Positions 49,492-57,809 of a DNA stretch of 64,000 bases are shown here, piece after piece; the first letter of the stretch is position 1, and each line of letters opens with the position of its first letter. The DNA comes from Verrucomicrobiaceae bacterium (lineage in GTDB: Bacteria > Verrucomicrobiota > Verrucomicrobiia > Verrucomicrobiales > Verrucomicrobiaceae). The position numbers and the translations under genes are program-made. The notes under the pieces are model-generated. The model ran no database searches. It worked only from the letters and a program-made list of their open reading frames with translations, and was not told the origin of the DNA. Where the stretch lies: positions 124,001 to 188,000 of the forward strand of contig JADJPM010000004.1 in the NCBI GenBank assembly GCA_016713245.1. Reading direction: 5' to 3'.

Positions 49492-50601
49492 TTAAACGTA
49501 AACACGCGGCACGCGTGCGTGGATGTTCGTCAGCACCTCATACGGAATGGTCCCGGCCCAATCGGCCACATCTTGAGCCGAAATGCCGTCGCCAATGAGC
49601 GTGACGGCGTCGCCATTGTAGGCGGTGCCCCATTCGAGGTTCACCATGAACTGGTCCATGCACACACGGCCAACAATAGGGTGCCGCTGGCTGCGGATGA
49701 CGACCTGACCGCGATTCGACAGCGCACGGAAATAGCCATCGCCATAGCCTACGGGCACGGTGACGACGCGCACGGGGTGATCAGACTTCCAGGTGCCGCC
49801 GTAGCTCACGGCATTGCCAGGCTGCACGACTTTGAAATACACGACCTCGGATTTCCAAATCAGCGCCGGTTTCACCACCACGCTCTGCCGCACCTCACGC
49901 GAGGGATACACGCCGTAGAGCATGATACCGGGCCGCACGAGGTCCAGATGGCTTTCCGGGAGCTGCAAAATGCCGCCGGAGTTGGCGATGTGGCGTTGTG
50001 GCGGCTTCAGGCCGTGTTTTGGGTAAAACTCGAGCACGTCGAGAAATCGGGCGAGCTGCTCCTTCGCGCTGGAAAGGTCTTCCGCGTCCGAATTGGCAAA
50101 GTGGGAGTAAATCCCGGCGATCTCGATGTTTTGGAAGGTGAGGCTGGCCTCCAGCAGCTTTTCCGCGCTGTACCAATGCACGCCGATGCGCTCCATGCCG
50201 GTATCGATCTTCAGGTGGACGCGAGCCTTCTTCTTCGCCGCCGCGGCCGCGTCGTCGATCTGGCGCATCTTGTCGATGGAAGAGGCCGCCATCATCAAAT
50301 CATGTTCAATGAACTCCGGGATCTGCCGCGCCACCACGCCGCCAAACACGAGAATGGGCTGCGTGATGCCCGCCTGACGCAAAACGACTGCTTCTTCGAG
50401 CAAGGCGACGCCAAAACACGTCGCGCCATGCGCTGCGAGGTGCTGTGAGACCTCGACGAGGCCGTGGCCATACGCATTCGCCTTCACCACCGGCATCACC
50501 TCCGCCTCGCCGACATGCGCCCGGATCGCATCGAAATTCTGCGCGATCGTGCCGAGGCTGACTTCGACGTGGGTGGGGCGGATGGCTTCGGTTGGGTTCA
50601 A
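49492..50601 (-). CDS. alr: Alanine racemase
   Basis: 369 residues. PLP-binding lysine in PVVKANAYGHG (Lys40), HLKIDTGMERIGV, ANSGGILQLPESHLDLVRPG and the catalytic tyrosine in AVSYGGTW are all present, and GRVCMDQFMVNL matches the C-terminal domain. It interconverts L- and D-alanine for peptidoglycan. Length is standard. It follows the DUF1802 gene by 15 bp, so they are probably co-transcribed. Confidence 0.95.
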   Translation of the reverse strand: MNPTEAIRPTHVEVSLGTIAQNFDAIRAHVGEAEVMPVVKANAYGHGLVEVSQHLAAHGATCFGVALLEEAVVLRQAGITQPILVFGGVVARQIPEFIEHDLMMAASSIDKMRQIDDAAAAAKKKARVHLKIDTGMERIGVHWYSAEKLLEASLTFQNIEIAGIYSHFANSDAEDLSSAKEQLARFLDVLEFYPKHGLKPPQRHIANSGGILQLPESHLDLVRPGIMLYGVYPSREVRQSVVVKPALIWKSEVVYFKVVQPGNAVSYGGTWKSDHPVRVVTVPVGYGDGYFRALSNRGQVVIRSQRHPIVGRVCMDQFMVNLEWGTAYNGDAVTLIGDGISAQDVADWAGTIPYEVLTNIHARVPRVYV

Positions 50602-50616
50602 GTGGGCGACACTCGA

Positions 50617-51192
50617 CTAGCCCAAGATGGCTTTCAACCGGGCAGACACGTCTGCGAAAGCCTCATCGCTGAGCGCCGGCGTCGCGGCGGCGGCCATCGG
50701 CAAGCCATCCGCTGGCAGGGTGATCCAGGAGCGGCAGCCGCCGTAGCTTTTGGCATAGGGGAAGTGCCAGCGCTGCGGGAGCTTGTAGGCACGCACGAGG
50801 GCGATGTGGAGGCAGCTTTCGTCGTCGTAAACGAAGCGCTCTTTGACGACATCCTCGTTCCAGATGTGCAGCGGTGCCAGAGCAGCGACTTTGTCCCAGT
50901 CGGTGATCTTCCAAACCTGCTCGAGGGTGGCGCAGCCGTCGATGTCCACGGTCTGGCGCTCTTCTTCCGGTGGAAATGCCCGTTGTGTGTTCTCCGGCGT
51001 CCAGCTCAGGTCGGCGGCCTGATTGTGGAACCAGGTCGGAAACAGGAAAAACTCGCGATGCTTCCATTGAAAGCCGCCTCGGCCCTCGTGGATGCCGCCT
51101 TTGCGCAGGATGATGCTCAGCTTGCCCTGCGTCAGCGCATCGCAAACGAAGGACCATTCTTTGAAACCGGTGGGAGCGGGAAATTGAGGCAT
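50617..51192 (-). CDS. DUF1802 family protein
   Basis: 191 residues from ATG 51192 (PQFPAPTGFKEWSFVCDAL is the usual DUF1802 opening; a start at 51228 is less likely). Typical features are LSIILRKGGIHEGRGGFQWKH, FPTWFHNQ and the Trp/Tyr-rich second half (WHFPYAKSYGGCRSWI). The family is cytoplasmic and uncharacterised. Genes on either side are alr and a PAP2/phosphatase gene, giving no strong clue. Confidence 0.85.
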   Translation of the reverse strand: MPQFPAPTGFKEWSFVCDALTQGKLSIILRKGGIHEGRGGFQWKHREFFLFPTWFHNQAADLSWTPENTQRAFPPEEERQTVDIDGCATLEQVWKITDWDKVAALAPLHIWNEDVVKERFVYDDESCLHIALVRAYKLPQRWHFPYAKSYGGCRSWITLPADGLPMAAAATPALSDEAFADVSARLKAILG

Positions 51193-51233
51193 GGCTTTGG
51201 TGATTAGCCGTGCGCCTGCCGAGAGCAAGCGCT

Positions 51234-52502
51234 CTAAACAACAATGAGCGGTTCCAGTGCGCGGATCTTGCGCTTTGCCTCCTCCAGATCGTTCGCGGCG
51301 CCAGTTTCGAGCAGCCAGTGGGCCGCGATGAGGGCGGAGCGCTGCAAGCCGAGCTGGCAGTGCAAAAAGACGCGACGTCCGGCATCGCGTTGCTCCCGAA
51401 TGAGGTTCAGCGCGGCGCGAATGTGCGCCGGCTGAAGCGGCACGAGGTCGAGCAGTGGCAGGTTGTGGTAGTGCGCGTGCTCGCGGAAGGCCACAGGGGC
51501 GTTTGACTCGGCGGTGAGGTCGATCACGGCGAGATCGCCACCTTGCGCGAGATCGGCGGCTTCACGCTTGGTGACTTTGCGGCCGAAAAAGACGCCTGGA
51601 GTGACTTCGTGCCATCCGGGGCATCGCCGGAGCCATTTCTTCTGAATCTGAGCCGTGGCGATGAGCACGGGCAGCAGGCACCATTCGGCGGAGGGCGAGA
51701 GCGTGCCGTTTTCCTTGCCCAGCAAGCGTGAGAGGCCGGTGGCGTAGGCGAGTGCCATGATGCCGCAGGCCACGGCGGGCCAGACGAAGAAGATGGACGT
51801 GAAACTGAGCGCCGCACACGCCGCCGCGCCGAGGCCGTAGCGCTTCGCGTATTTTGTGGAGGGATTGAGCGTGCCCATTTGTCGTGGATCGGGGATCAGC
51901 GCCGCGATGAGCCAGCCCATGACGAAACCACCCGCGACATCGACGAGGTGATGCTGCCACACGAGCAGTGTCGAGAGTCCGATGAGGATGAACCACACCT
52001 TGGTGACCGTGCGCAGCCAGCCGGTGAGATGCGCGCCGTAAAACACCCACACGAGCGAGCGCAGGCTGATGTGCAGGGATGGCGCGAGGTTGTAAGGCTG
52101 GTCGTTGAAGTAGAGCGCGTGAAACAGCGGCGCGGTCCAGCCGCTGGGCTCGGGTCGCGGCAGGGCGAGCTTGAGCGGAAACAGCAGGTAGCACGCCCCG
52201 CTTAGCACGGTGACGGCGATGAGGCGCTTCGTGAGCAGATTCAGCTCCAGCTTGCTGCCGCAGAGGAAAAACGCGCCGCAGAAAAACAGGTCGAGCGACC
52301 AATACGGCACCACCAGTTCCTTCACGAAGGGGATGTGGCGTTCCCATTCAAACATCAGCGTCGGCACATCGCCGCGCGTGGCGGTGAACTGGTTGCAGCC
52401 GCTGTAAACGATCACAAACGTCGCTCCCGCGAGTGCGAGACGCCAGAGCGCGGGCCAGAGCAGGGCGGGTTCGCGTTTTTGGGAGGGTGAAAAGGCAGGC
52501 AT
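51234..52502 (-). CDS. PAP2-like membrane phosphatase fused to a dual-specificity phosphatase domain
   Basis: 422 residues. About six membrane segments in the first 280 residues; the PAP2-type signature is present as PSLHIS and HHLVDVAGG. The C-terminal domain carries the Cys-based phosphatase loop FLHCQLGLQRS (H-C-x5-R, around residue 381) on the cytosolic side. This two-phosphatase fusion is found with CDP-alcohol phosphotransferase and hydrolase-methyltransferase genes, here separated from them by the inserted ATPase. A role in dephosphorylating a phospholipid head group or a polyprenyl phosphate is likely but unproven. Confidence 0.85.
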   Translation of the reverse strand: MPAFSPSQKREPALLWPALWRLALAGATFVIVYSGCNQFTATRGDVPTLMFEWERHIPFVKELVVPYWSLDLFFCGAFFLCGSKLELNLLTKRLIAVTVLSGACYLLFPLKLALPRPEPSGWTAPLFHALYFNDQPYNLAPSLHISLRSLVWVFYGAHLTGWLRTVTKVWFILIGLSTLLVWQHHLVDVAGGFVMGWLIAALIPDPRQMGTLNPSTKYAKRYGLGAAACAALSFTSIFFVWPAVACGIMALAYATGLSRLLGKENGTLSPSAEWCLLPVLIATAQIQKKWLRRCPGWHEVTPGVFFGRKVTKREAADLAQGGDLAVIDLTAESNAPVAFREHAHYHNLPLLDLVPLQPAHIRAALNLIREQRDAGRRVFLHCQLGLQRSALIAAHWLLETGAANDLEEAKRKIRALEPLIVV

Positions 52503-52506
52503 GGGG

Positions 52507-53958
52507 TTATTTCGTCGTCAGCAGTTTCTCCGCCGGCACGAGGAAGTCGAAGTCGTCGCGCCCGTCGATCTCGGGATCGAGTTCGCCGCAGTAGATGAGG
52601 CCGGTGCGGACGGACTGGCCTTTCGGCAGCTTCAGACGCCGCACTTTTTCACGCACGTCATCGACGATGCTGAGAGCGATGCGCTTGCGGAATTTGATTT
52701 CGAAGACGTAGAGGCTGCGTCGCGTGCGGATGAGCAGGTCGATCTGGCAACCCAGGCGGCGCAACGTCTGCTTTTGCATGTAGGGGCCGGCGTTGAGCAC
52801 GAGTTTCCGGTCGAGGCCGATGCGGGCGAGCAGCAGGCCGAGGTTGGCATGCACGAGATTTTCAAACTGGAGGCCCATGATCGTGTCCCAGGCGTCCAGG
52901 GACTCCAGCGCGGTGTTTTTCAGCAGCCCCTTCGTGATGCGGGTCTTCACGGGATCGACATACTTGAGGTAAAAGCGCAGGTAGTTGTCGGAAAGGCGAA
53001 AGCGGGCATCACGCGGCCTGCTGCGGCCCGTTTCCGCCTCAAATGGGATGTCGCGGGCGATGAAGCCCGCCTGCTCCAGCTCGGTGAGCGCGGCGCTGAG
53101 GCTGCCGCCGCGGGCGCGGTCGAGTTCGGCGCTGATCTGGTCCACGCTGCGTGATCCAGACACCAGTGTGCGCACGATCTCGCGATACGTCTCCGCCTTC
53201 CGGGTGAAGATGTCGTGGAAGATGCTGTCGAACTCGCTGAAGAGCATCCCGGAGGCATTGAAGCACAAGTCGGCGATGTTTTGCTCCGCCGTGCGGGCGG
53301 GATTGATCTCCTCCAGGTAGCGCGGCACACCGCCAGTGACGGAGAGCAGGCGCAGCTTTTCCGCCGTGCTGATGCGCTCGCCGCGTTTGCCCCAAAACTG
53401 CACGCACTCCGGCAGCGCCAGGGGCCCCAGCCGGAACTGCCACGAGCAGCGGCCGACGAATCCGGTGTTGTTGAGGATGTTTTGCTCGATCCACGATGAA
53501 ACGCTGCCGCAAAGCACGACGACGAGGCGCTGGCGCTTGGAGAAATGCGCATCCCAGGCGTTTTTCAGATGTCCGGCGAAGTCCGCATCCCCCGCGGCCA
53601 TCCAAGAAATCTCATCGAGCAACAAGACGACCGTTCCGCGGGCCGGGAGCATGCTGGCGAGGAGCTGGAAGGCGGTGGGCCAGCCATCGAGCGGAACTTT
53701 GGGGGCCTTCGTTTGCTTCGCGAGCTGATCCGCAAACGCATCGAGCTGCACCTGACGCGTCATGTCTTCGCGTGGAGGCAGCCCCATGAAGCTGATGAAG
53801 TGATCCGCCTCCTGCGCACACTCGGCCAGAAAACGGCTCTTTCCGATGCGCCGCCGCCCCTGGCAGGTGACGAGTGAGGCGGTCTTCTTTTGCAGAAGCC
53901 GCTGGAATTCCTCACGCTCCTCCCCGCGTCCGATGTAGCCGTCTGAGATGGTGCTCAT
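52507..53958 (-). CDS. Solitary ATPase (archaeal-ATPase/DUF234-like)
   Basis: 483 residues from ATG 53958. Walker A GRRRIGKS at 34-41, Walker B GTVVLLLDEISWMA, sensor-like VVVLCGSVSSWIEQ, and a C-terminal part with winged-helix (SVDQISAELDRARGGSLSAAL) and nuclease-like end (RRLGCQIDLLIRTRRSLYVFEIKF, Asp and Glu-x-Lys). The frame remains open upstream to 54063 through a 54-bp-period palindromic array that would code SIWC and RHEID repeats; that part is probably 5' leader. The gene lies 4 bp before the PAP2/phosphatase gene and splits a lipid-type operon. Confidence 0.88.
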   Translation of the reverse strand: MSTISDGYIGRGEEREEFQRLLQKKTASLVTCQGRRRIGKSRFLAECAQEADHFISFMGLPPREDMTRQVQLDAFADQLAKQTKAPKVPLDGWPTAFQLLASMLPARGTVVLLLDEISWMAAGDADFAGHLKNAWDAHFSKRQRLVVVLCGSVSSWIEQNILNNTGFVGRCSWQFRLGPLALPECVQFWGKRGERISTAEKLRLLSVTGGVPRYLEEINPARTAEQNIADLCFNASGMLFSEFDSIFHDIFTRKAETYREIVRTLVSGSRSVDQISAELDRARGGSLSAALTELEQAGFIARDIPFEAETGRSRPRDARFRLSDNYLRFYLKYVDPVKTRITKGLLKNTALESLDAWDTIMGLQFENLVHANLGLLLARIGLDRKLVLNAGPYMQKQTLRRLGCQIDLLIRTRRSLYVFEIKFRKRIALSIVDDVREKVRRLKLPKGQSVRTGLIYCGELDPEIDGRDDFDFLVPAEKLLTTK

Positions 53959-54116
53959 GTCGATTTCGTGCCTAAAAGTAGCGGACACTGTCTGGCACCA
54001 AATCGACAGGATGTCAATTTCGTGCCTGGAATTCTCATAAAAATTTAGGCACCAAATCGACATGATGTCGTTTTCGTGCCAGATGGAAGTGCATCTTTTC
54101 GGGCACGAAAATGACC
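53958..54116. repeat. Three-unit, 54-bp-period palindromic array at the start of the ATPase gene
   Basis: Units start at 53958, 54012 and 54066. Each has a 15-bp left arm (TGTCGATTTCGTGCC or close), a 21-nt loop that differs in every unit, a 15-bp right arm (GGCACCAAATCGACA or close), and a 3-nt joint. Equivalently, 33-bp palindromic repeats alternate with 21-nt unique segments. Arms keep 13-14 of 15 pairs. The last unit on the right (54066-54116) is the most diverged. No cas genes are near. Confidence 0.95.
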
Positions 54117-54132
54117 GGATTCACGGTTTGCA

Positions 54133-55128
54133 TCAAAGCGCGGGCTTGCGGGCGATGCTGACGGTGAAGATGCCGAAGTCGTCGATCCACTGCTTCTCTT
54201 TCTTGAAGCCGGCCTGCTCGACGAGCGCGTCCATCTCGCCCTGAGGGCGGCGGCGCATGACCCAGTATTGGCCGTCGCGATTCGTGAGCGTGCGGGCGAT
54301 CATTTCAACCTGCGGATGCCAGGGCTGGCCGGTGTAGATGAGCCAGCCACCGGGATTCACCGCGCTGAAGAGGCCACGCAGCGAGCGCTGGAGGCGTTCA
54401 TTGTCGGGAAAGAGTTCATACAGGCCGGAAACGACGCCGATGGACGGCTTTGGCTCCACGCTGGCGAGCGATGACTCGTCGAAGGCATCTCCACGCACAT
54501 GCGTGATGCGATCGGTGAGTCCCATCTGCTGCGCGGAGGCGCGGCCGGTGGCCAGCGCGGACTCGCTCCAGTCGCGGCAGAGGATTTTCACATCAGGCTC
54601 GTCGAGCACATCGAGCAGGTAACGTCCCGCGCCACCGGCGATGTCCATGAGCTGAAGCGGCATGCCTGACTCGCGGATTTGCTTCAGCGCCCAGCGCAGC
54701 GCCTGATTCATGCACGCGCGGCGCTGGCGGATGCCGCGCCAGCCGATGGCGTTGAGGTAAAAGTAGTCGATGACCTTGCCAAGCAGCAGATTGCCTCGCG
54801 CCTTGTTTTCATAGACGTAGTCCAGCGACTCGCCGGAGTCGAAACCGGTGGCGTGGCCGATGCGGATGCCTTTGCTGAGCCTTCCGAGCGTGCCGAGGCT
54901 GGCGCGTTGCAGGATGAACGAGAGTCCTTTGAGCGACGGCGAGGGCAGCGGCTTCTTCAAATCAGCAAACTCCGCATTGGTGGCCGGATGGCTCAAATCG
55001 GCCTCCAATCGAGGCGGCGTGAAATTGGCGATGCAGCGCTCTGCGAAGCGTTTGATGGCTCCGCAGACCTCATCGCGGCATAAATCGTGGAAAATGGCAT
55101 GTCGCGCGCCTTTGAGCGTGAGATGCGT
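54133..55128 (-). CDS. Class I SAM-dependent methyltransferase half of a split hydrolase-methyltransferase
   Basis: About 331 residues in this frame, which has no good start of its own. SAM site MDIAGGAGRYLLDVL, acidic ILCRDWSESAL, VVSGLYELFPDNER, and PGGWLIYTGQPWHPQ form the Rossmann methyltransferase core. The upstream codons of the same frame read THLTLKGARHAIFHDL, which is the C-terminal end of an alpha/beta hydrolase including its His. So the ancestral gene was one fusion protein, now broken by a frame change at the A-run 55128-55132. Lipid head-group or fatty-acid methylation is plausible from context. Confidence 0.8.
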   Translation of the reverse strand, partial: THLTLKGARHAIFHDLCRDEVCGAIKRFAERCIANFTPPRLEADLSHPATNAEFADLKKPLPSPSLKGLSFILQRASLGTLGRLSKGIRIGHATGFDSGESLDYVYENKARGNLLLGKVIDYFYLNAIGWRGIRQRRACMNQALRWALKQIRESGMPLQLMDIAGGAGRYLLDVLDEPDVKILCRDWSESALATGRASAQQMGLTDRITHVRGDAFDESSLASVEPKPSIGVVSGLYELFPDNERLQRSLRGLFSAVNPGGWLIYTGQPWHPQVEMIARTLTNRDGQYWVMRRRPQGEMDALVEQAGFKKEKQWIDDFGIFTVSIARKPAL

Positions 55129-55859
55129 TTTTGCTCGCAGCCGTAGTTGGTGTAGAGCGCGTCGATGGCGTGCTTTTTGACGACTTTGTCCGCGCCGGCC
55201 GAAAAGAGCAGCAGCGGACGATCGATGACCTCGGCGTCGCTGATGACGCGTTGCGCGGAGTCGAAGAGATCGACGAGGATCTTCGCGGAGATGTCTTTGG
55301 AAATGGTTTTGTCCGCGTCGTAGGTCGCGGCGGCGCTCAAATCACGCGTGAGCCAACTTCCGCGCACATAGCTCTTGATCGTGGCGTCGGATTTGAGCTT
55401 CTGCATTGCCCGGATGCTCGTGAGAGCACCGGGAACGATCAGATTCACCTCCAGCGCCGGCGTGGCGAGTACAAGACCGGCGATGCGCGGCGCGAAATCG
55501 TGAACCCAAGTCGCCGCGATCACCGCGCCGACGCTGTGCGCCACCACCACGGTGCGCTCCGGCACGAGGCCGTGCATTTTTTGCAGGTGATGGAAGAACG
55601 TGTCGAGATCCCGCACATACTCCATGAAGCCCGCCGCATGTCCGCGCCGTCCCGGAGACTGGCCGTGGCCGCGTGCCTCCCACGCATAAATGGCTGTGTC
55701 CGGCATCGCGAGCGAGGGCACGACGGTGTCCCAGCGGTCCGCGTGTTCGTGACCGCGATGCAGCAGCACGAGGGCCTTGGAGGCACCCTGCACGTTCCAC
55801 GTTTTGTAATGCAGCGCGAGACCGTCGTCGGTGGTGAATTGGAGGCGTTCGGAGTTCAT
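54993..55859 (-). CDS. Alpha/beta hydrolase half of a split hydrolase-methyltransferase
   Basis: 288 residues from ATG 55859, coupled by ATGA overlap to the CDP-alcohol phosphotransferase gene. Monoacylglycerol-lipase-like fold: LVLLHRGHEHADRWD, nucleophile VVAHSVGAV (Ser), RPLLLFSAGADKVV (Asp). The catalytic His lies in GARHAIFHD, which is in the other frame after position 55128; the last 50 or so residues in this frame look random. If no frameshift occurs the hydrolase loses its His. Homologous fusions run straight through into the methyltransferase. Confidence 0.8.
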   Translation of the reverse strand: MNSERLQFTTDDGLALHYKTWNVQGASKALVLLHRGHEHADRWDTVVPSLAMPDTAIYAWEARGHGQSPGRRGHAAGFMEYVRDLDTFFHHLQKMHGLVPERTVVVAHSVGAVIAATWVHDFAPRIAGLVLATPALEVNLIVPGALTSIRAMQKLKSDATIKSYVRGSWLTRDLSAAATYDADKTISKDISAKILVDLFDSAQRVISDAEVIDRPLLLFSAGADKVVKKHAIDALYTNYGCEQKRISRSKARDMPFSTIYAAMRSAEPSNASQSAASPISRRLDWRPI

Positions 55860-56509
55860 GATGATTTGGAGTGCAGCATCTTCGCCAGGTGGCTCGCACG
55901 CCGCCAGATGGTAATGACAATGCCTGCATTGATCACAGCAATGGTCACGATGATGAGCTGCGTCCATCCAGTCGCCGCCATGCCGAAGCAGCCGAGCGTG
56001 ACGGTGAACATGCGATGCGGTTTGGCCATCGGGCCGCAGAAATCATATTTGGCGGTCAGGCTGGCTCCCAGCGCCCGCACATAGGCCGTCATCACCGCTC
56101 CGCCGAGCGCTGCCCAGCCCAGCGCGATGCTCCAATCCGTGCCGCCCGCGTAGCCGAACGGCACGAGGATGAGCGCATCGCCGATGCGGTCGGGGATTTC
56201 GTTGTAAAGATCGCCTGTGGGCGATTTGAGTCCGCCTTCCACCGCCAGCAGGCCGTCCATCATGTTGCAAAACAAGCGGAGTTGCACCCCCACGGCGGCT
56301 AGCAGCCAAAACGCCCACGCCGGCTGCGACCGCACGGCCCACAGCATCGCGCCACCGCCCACCGCGGCGCATAGGATGCCGAGCAGCGAAACGGTGTTCG
56401 GTTTCAAACCCATCTTCAGCATCACCCGCGAGAAAAAGCCCGCCCAGGCGGTCGTGCGTGACTTCAAAGGGCGACGTGTCGAAGAATCACTGCTCATGCG
56501 CAGATGCAT
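55856..56509 (-). CDS. CDP-alcohol phosphatidyltransferase-like membrane protein with altered active-site motif
   Basis: 217 residues from ATG 56509 (ATG 56497 also possible). About six hydrophobic segments. The CDP-alcohol motif D-x2-D-G-x2-A-R...G-x3-D-x3-D appears as NMMDGLLAVEGG then GDLYNEIPD, so the first Asp is Asn, the Arg is Val and the third Asp is Asn. This may be a family-specific variant with another substrate rather than a dead enzyme, as DG, the last Asp and the fold are kept. First gene of the operon with the hydrolase-methyltransferase and the PAP2/phosphatase. Confidence 0.8.
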   Translation of the reverse strand: MHLRMSSDSSTRRPLKSRTTAWAGFFSRVMLKMGLKPNTVSLLGILCAAVGGGAMLWAVRSQPAWAFWLLAAVGVQLRLFCNMMDGLLAVEGGLKSPTGDLYNEIPDRIGDALILVPFGYAGGTDWSIALGWAALGGAVMTAYVRALGASLTAKYDFCGPMAKPHRMFTVTLGCFGMAATGWTQLIIVTIAVINAGIVITIWRRASHLAKMLHSKSS

Positions 56510-56595
56510 GCCGCCGGAGCGCTGACTGTCAATGAAGGGAGTGAAAAGTCGCCCTCGACGCGGCGGGCAGTCATGGCACACTGGTCCGCAATACC

Positions 56596-57111
56596 ATGAA
56601 AACGCTTCTCCTTCTTTTTCTCGGCCTCAGCGCCGTCCCGGCGCGGGCGGATTTGTCGTCGCATGCGTTCTTCAAGCACTTCGTCGGCACCTGGAAGGCG
56701 GCGGGGGAGCTCAAGGGCGAGAACAACAACCTCGTGACCATCACCGAAGAGTGGACGGGCAAGGCGGATGGCGAGAACAGCTTCCTCATCGAGGGCACGC
56801 GCACGATGAATAGCGACACACAGGCCTTTAAATGGACGATCACGCACAACGCGGGCACGGACATGTTTGATGCCATTTTGAGCGGCGCGGATGGTTCGCA
56901 GACGATTCGCTTTGAAGGCAATGTTTCGACGGTGAACCTCACGTTGGAGCTCAAAGCGATCACCGGCAGCGGCAGCAGCAGCATCACCGTGCTCGACACC
57001 TTGCAAGGGGACGCCAAGGACGTGATCGAGAGCAAAGTGACCTTCACAGGCGACGCGGGTCAGACCACGCTGGAAGGCACCATCAAACACGAAAAACAAA
57101 AGGCGCTGTGA
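56596..57111 (+). CDS. Secreted small lipocalin-like hypothetical protein
   Basis: 171 residues. Signal peptide KTLLLLFLGLSAVPARA. HAFFKHFVGTWKAAGELKG is the start of a lipocalin or DUF1579-like beta barrel; alternating strands follow (ENSFLIEGTRTMN, QTIRFEGNVSTVNLTLELKA). It may bind a small hydrophobic ligand; not recognised further. Its TGA overlaps the GTG start of the TPMT-like methyltransferase gene, so the two are coupled. Confidence 0.7.
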   Translation: MKTLLLLFLGLSAVPARADLSSHAFFKHFVGTWKAAGELKGENNNLVTITEEWTGKADGENSFLIEGTRTMNSDTQAFKWTITHNAGTDMFDAILSGADGSQTIRFEGNVSTVNLTLELKAITGSGSSSITVLDTLQGDAKDVIESKVTFTGDAGQTTLEGTIKHEKQKAL

Positions 57112-57695
57112 ACATCACCGACTGGGACCAAGCCTACCAAGAGAACTTCACGCCGTGGGACAAGGGGCAGCCTTCGCCGCCGCTGGTGGGGTTTTTGGAG
57201 CGGAATGAGCTTCACGGTCGTGTTCTGGTGCCGGGATGCGGTGTGGGGCATGATGTAGCGTTTTTGGTGTCGCGTGGTGTCGATGCGCATGGCCTGGACA
57301 TTGCGCCGACGGCGATTGAGCGGGCGAAGGCACGCTATCCGGAGTTGGCGGAGCGGTTTGTGCTGGGGGACTTGTTTGAGCTGAAAGGCGAGTTTGATGC
57401 GGTGGTGGAGCACACGTGTTTGTGTGCGCTGCTGCCGGAGTGGCGGGAAAAGTATCGCGAGGCTGTGGCGTCGTTGTTGAAGCCGGGTGGCACGCTCGTC
57501 GGCGTGTTTTTCATCAATCCAGAGATGGATCCGGGCGAAACGGGGCCGCCGTTTGGCATCTCGGAGGCGGAGTTGAAGGCGCTGATGGCTCCGCGGTTTG
57601 AACTGATCGAGAGTTATGTGCCTGATACGGCTTATCCGGGCCGCGAAGGGCGGGAGATGATCGGCGTGTTCGAGCGGAGTGCGTCGCCAGAATGA
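57108..57695 (+). CDS. Thiopurine S-methyltransferase (TPMT)-like SAM methyltransferase
   Basis: 195 residues from GTG 57108, which overlaps the stop of the preceding gene. WDQAYQENFTPWDKGQPSPP, VLVPGCGVGHDVAFLVSRG (SAM site), GLDIAPTAIERAKARY and VFFINPEMDPGETGPPFGIS are TPMT-family features. Bacterial members methylate thiols, selenium or tellurium compounds, or halides; the substrate is unknown here. Cytoplasmic. Two palindromic repeats follow. Confidence 0.88.
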   Translation: MNITDWDQAYQENFTPWDKGQPSPPLVGFLERNELHGRVLVPGCGVGHDVAFLVSRGVDAHGLDIAPTAIERAKARYPELAERFVLGDLFELKGEFDAVVEHTCLCALLPEWREKYREAVASLLKPGGTLVGVFFINPEMDPGETGPPFGISEAELKALMAPRFELIESYVPDTAYPGREGREMIGVFERSASPE

Positions 57696-57700
57696 ATCAA

Positions 57701-57786
57701 GTAGGACGACTGTGGCGATAGCCCGGTCGTCTTTGCTGGCATCCGTGGCTAGAAATCGGGCGGGCTTACGCCACACCCGATCTACA
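57701..57786. repeat. Two palindromic elements after the TPMT-like gene
   Basis: 57701-57731: GGACGAC-TGTGGCGATAGCCCG-GTCGTC. 57750-57786: AAATCGGGCGGG-CTTACG-CCACACCCGAT type imperfect palindrome. Both share a GTGGCG/CGGGC core. They lie between convergent genes and could act as terminators, though no T-run is seen. Confidence 0.5.
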
Positions 57787-57809
57787 GCTTGTTGGCACCG
57801 CTCGTGAAC

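Noticed and set aside
53958..54116. Classical CRISPR array at the 54-bp-period repeat
   Set aside because: Only three units, fully palindromic 33-bp repeats, short 21-nt segments, open reading frame through it and no cas genes. Kept as an unexplained array instead.
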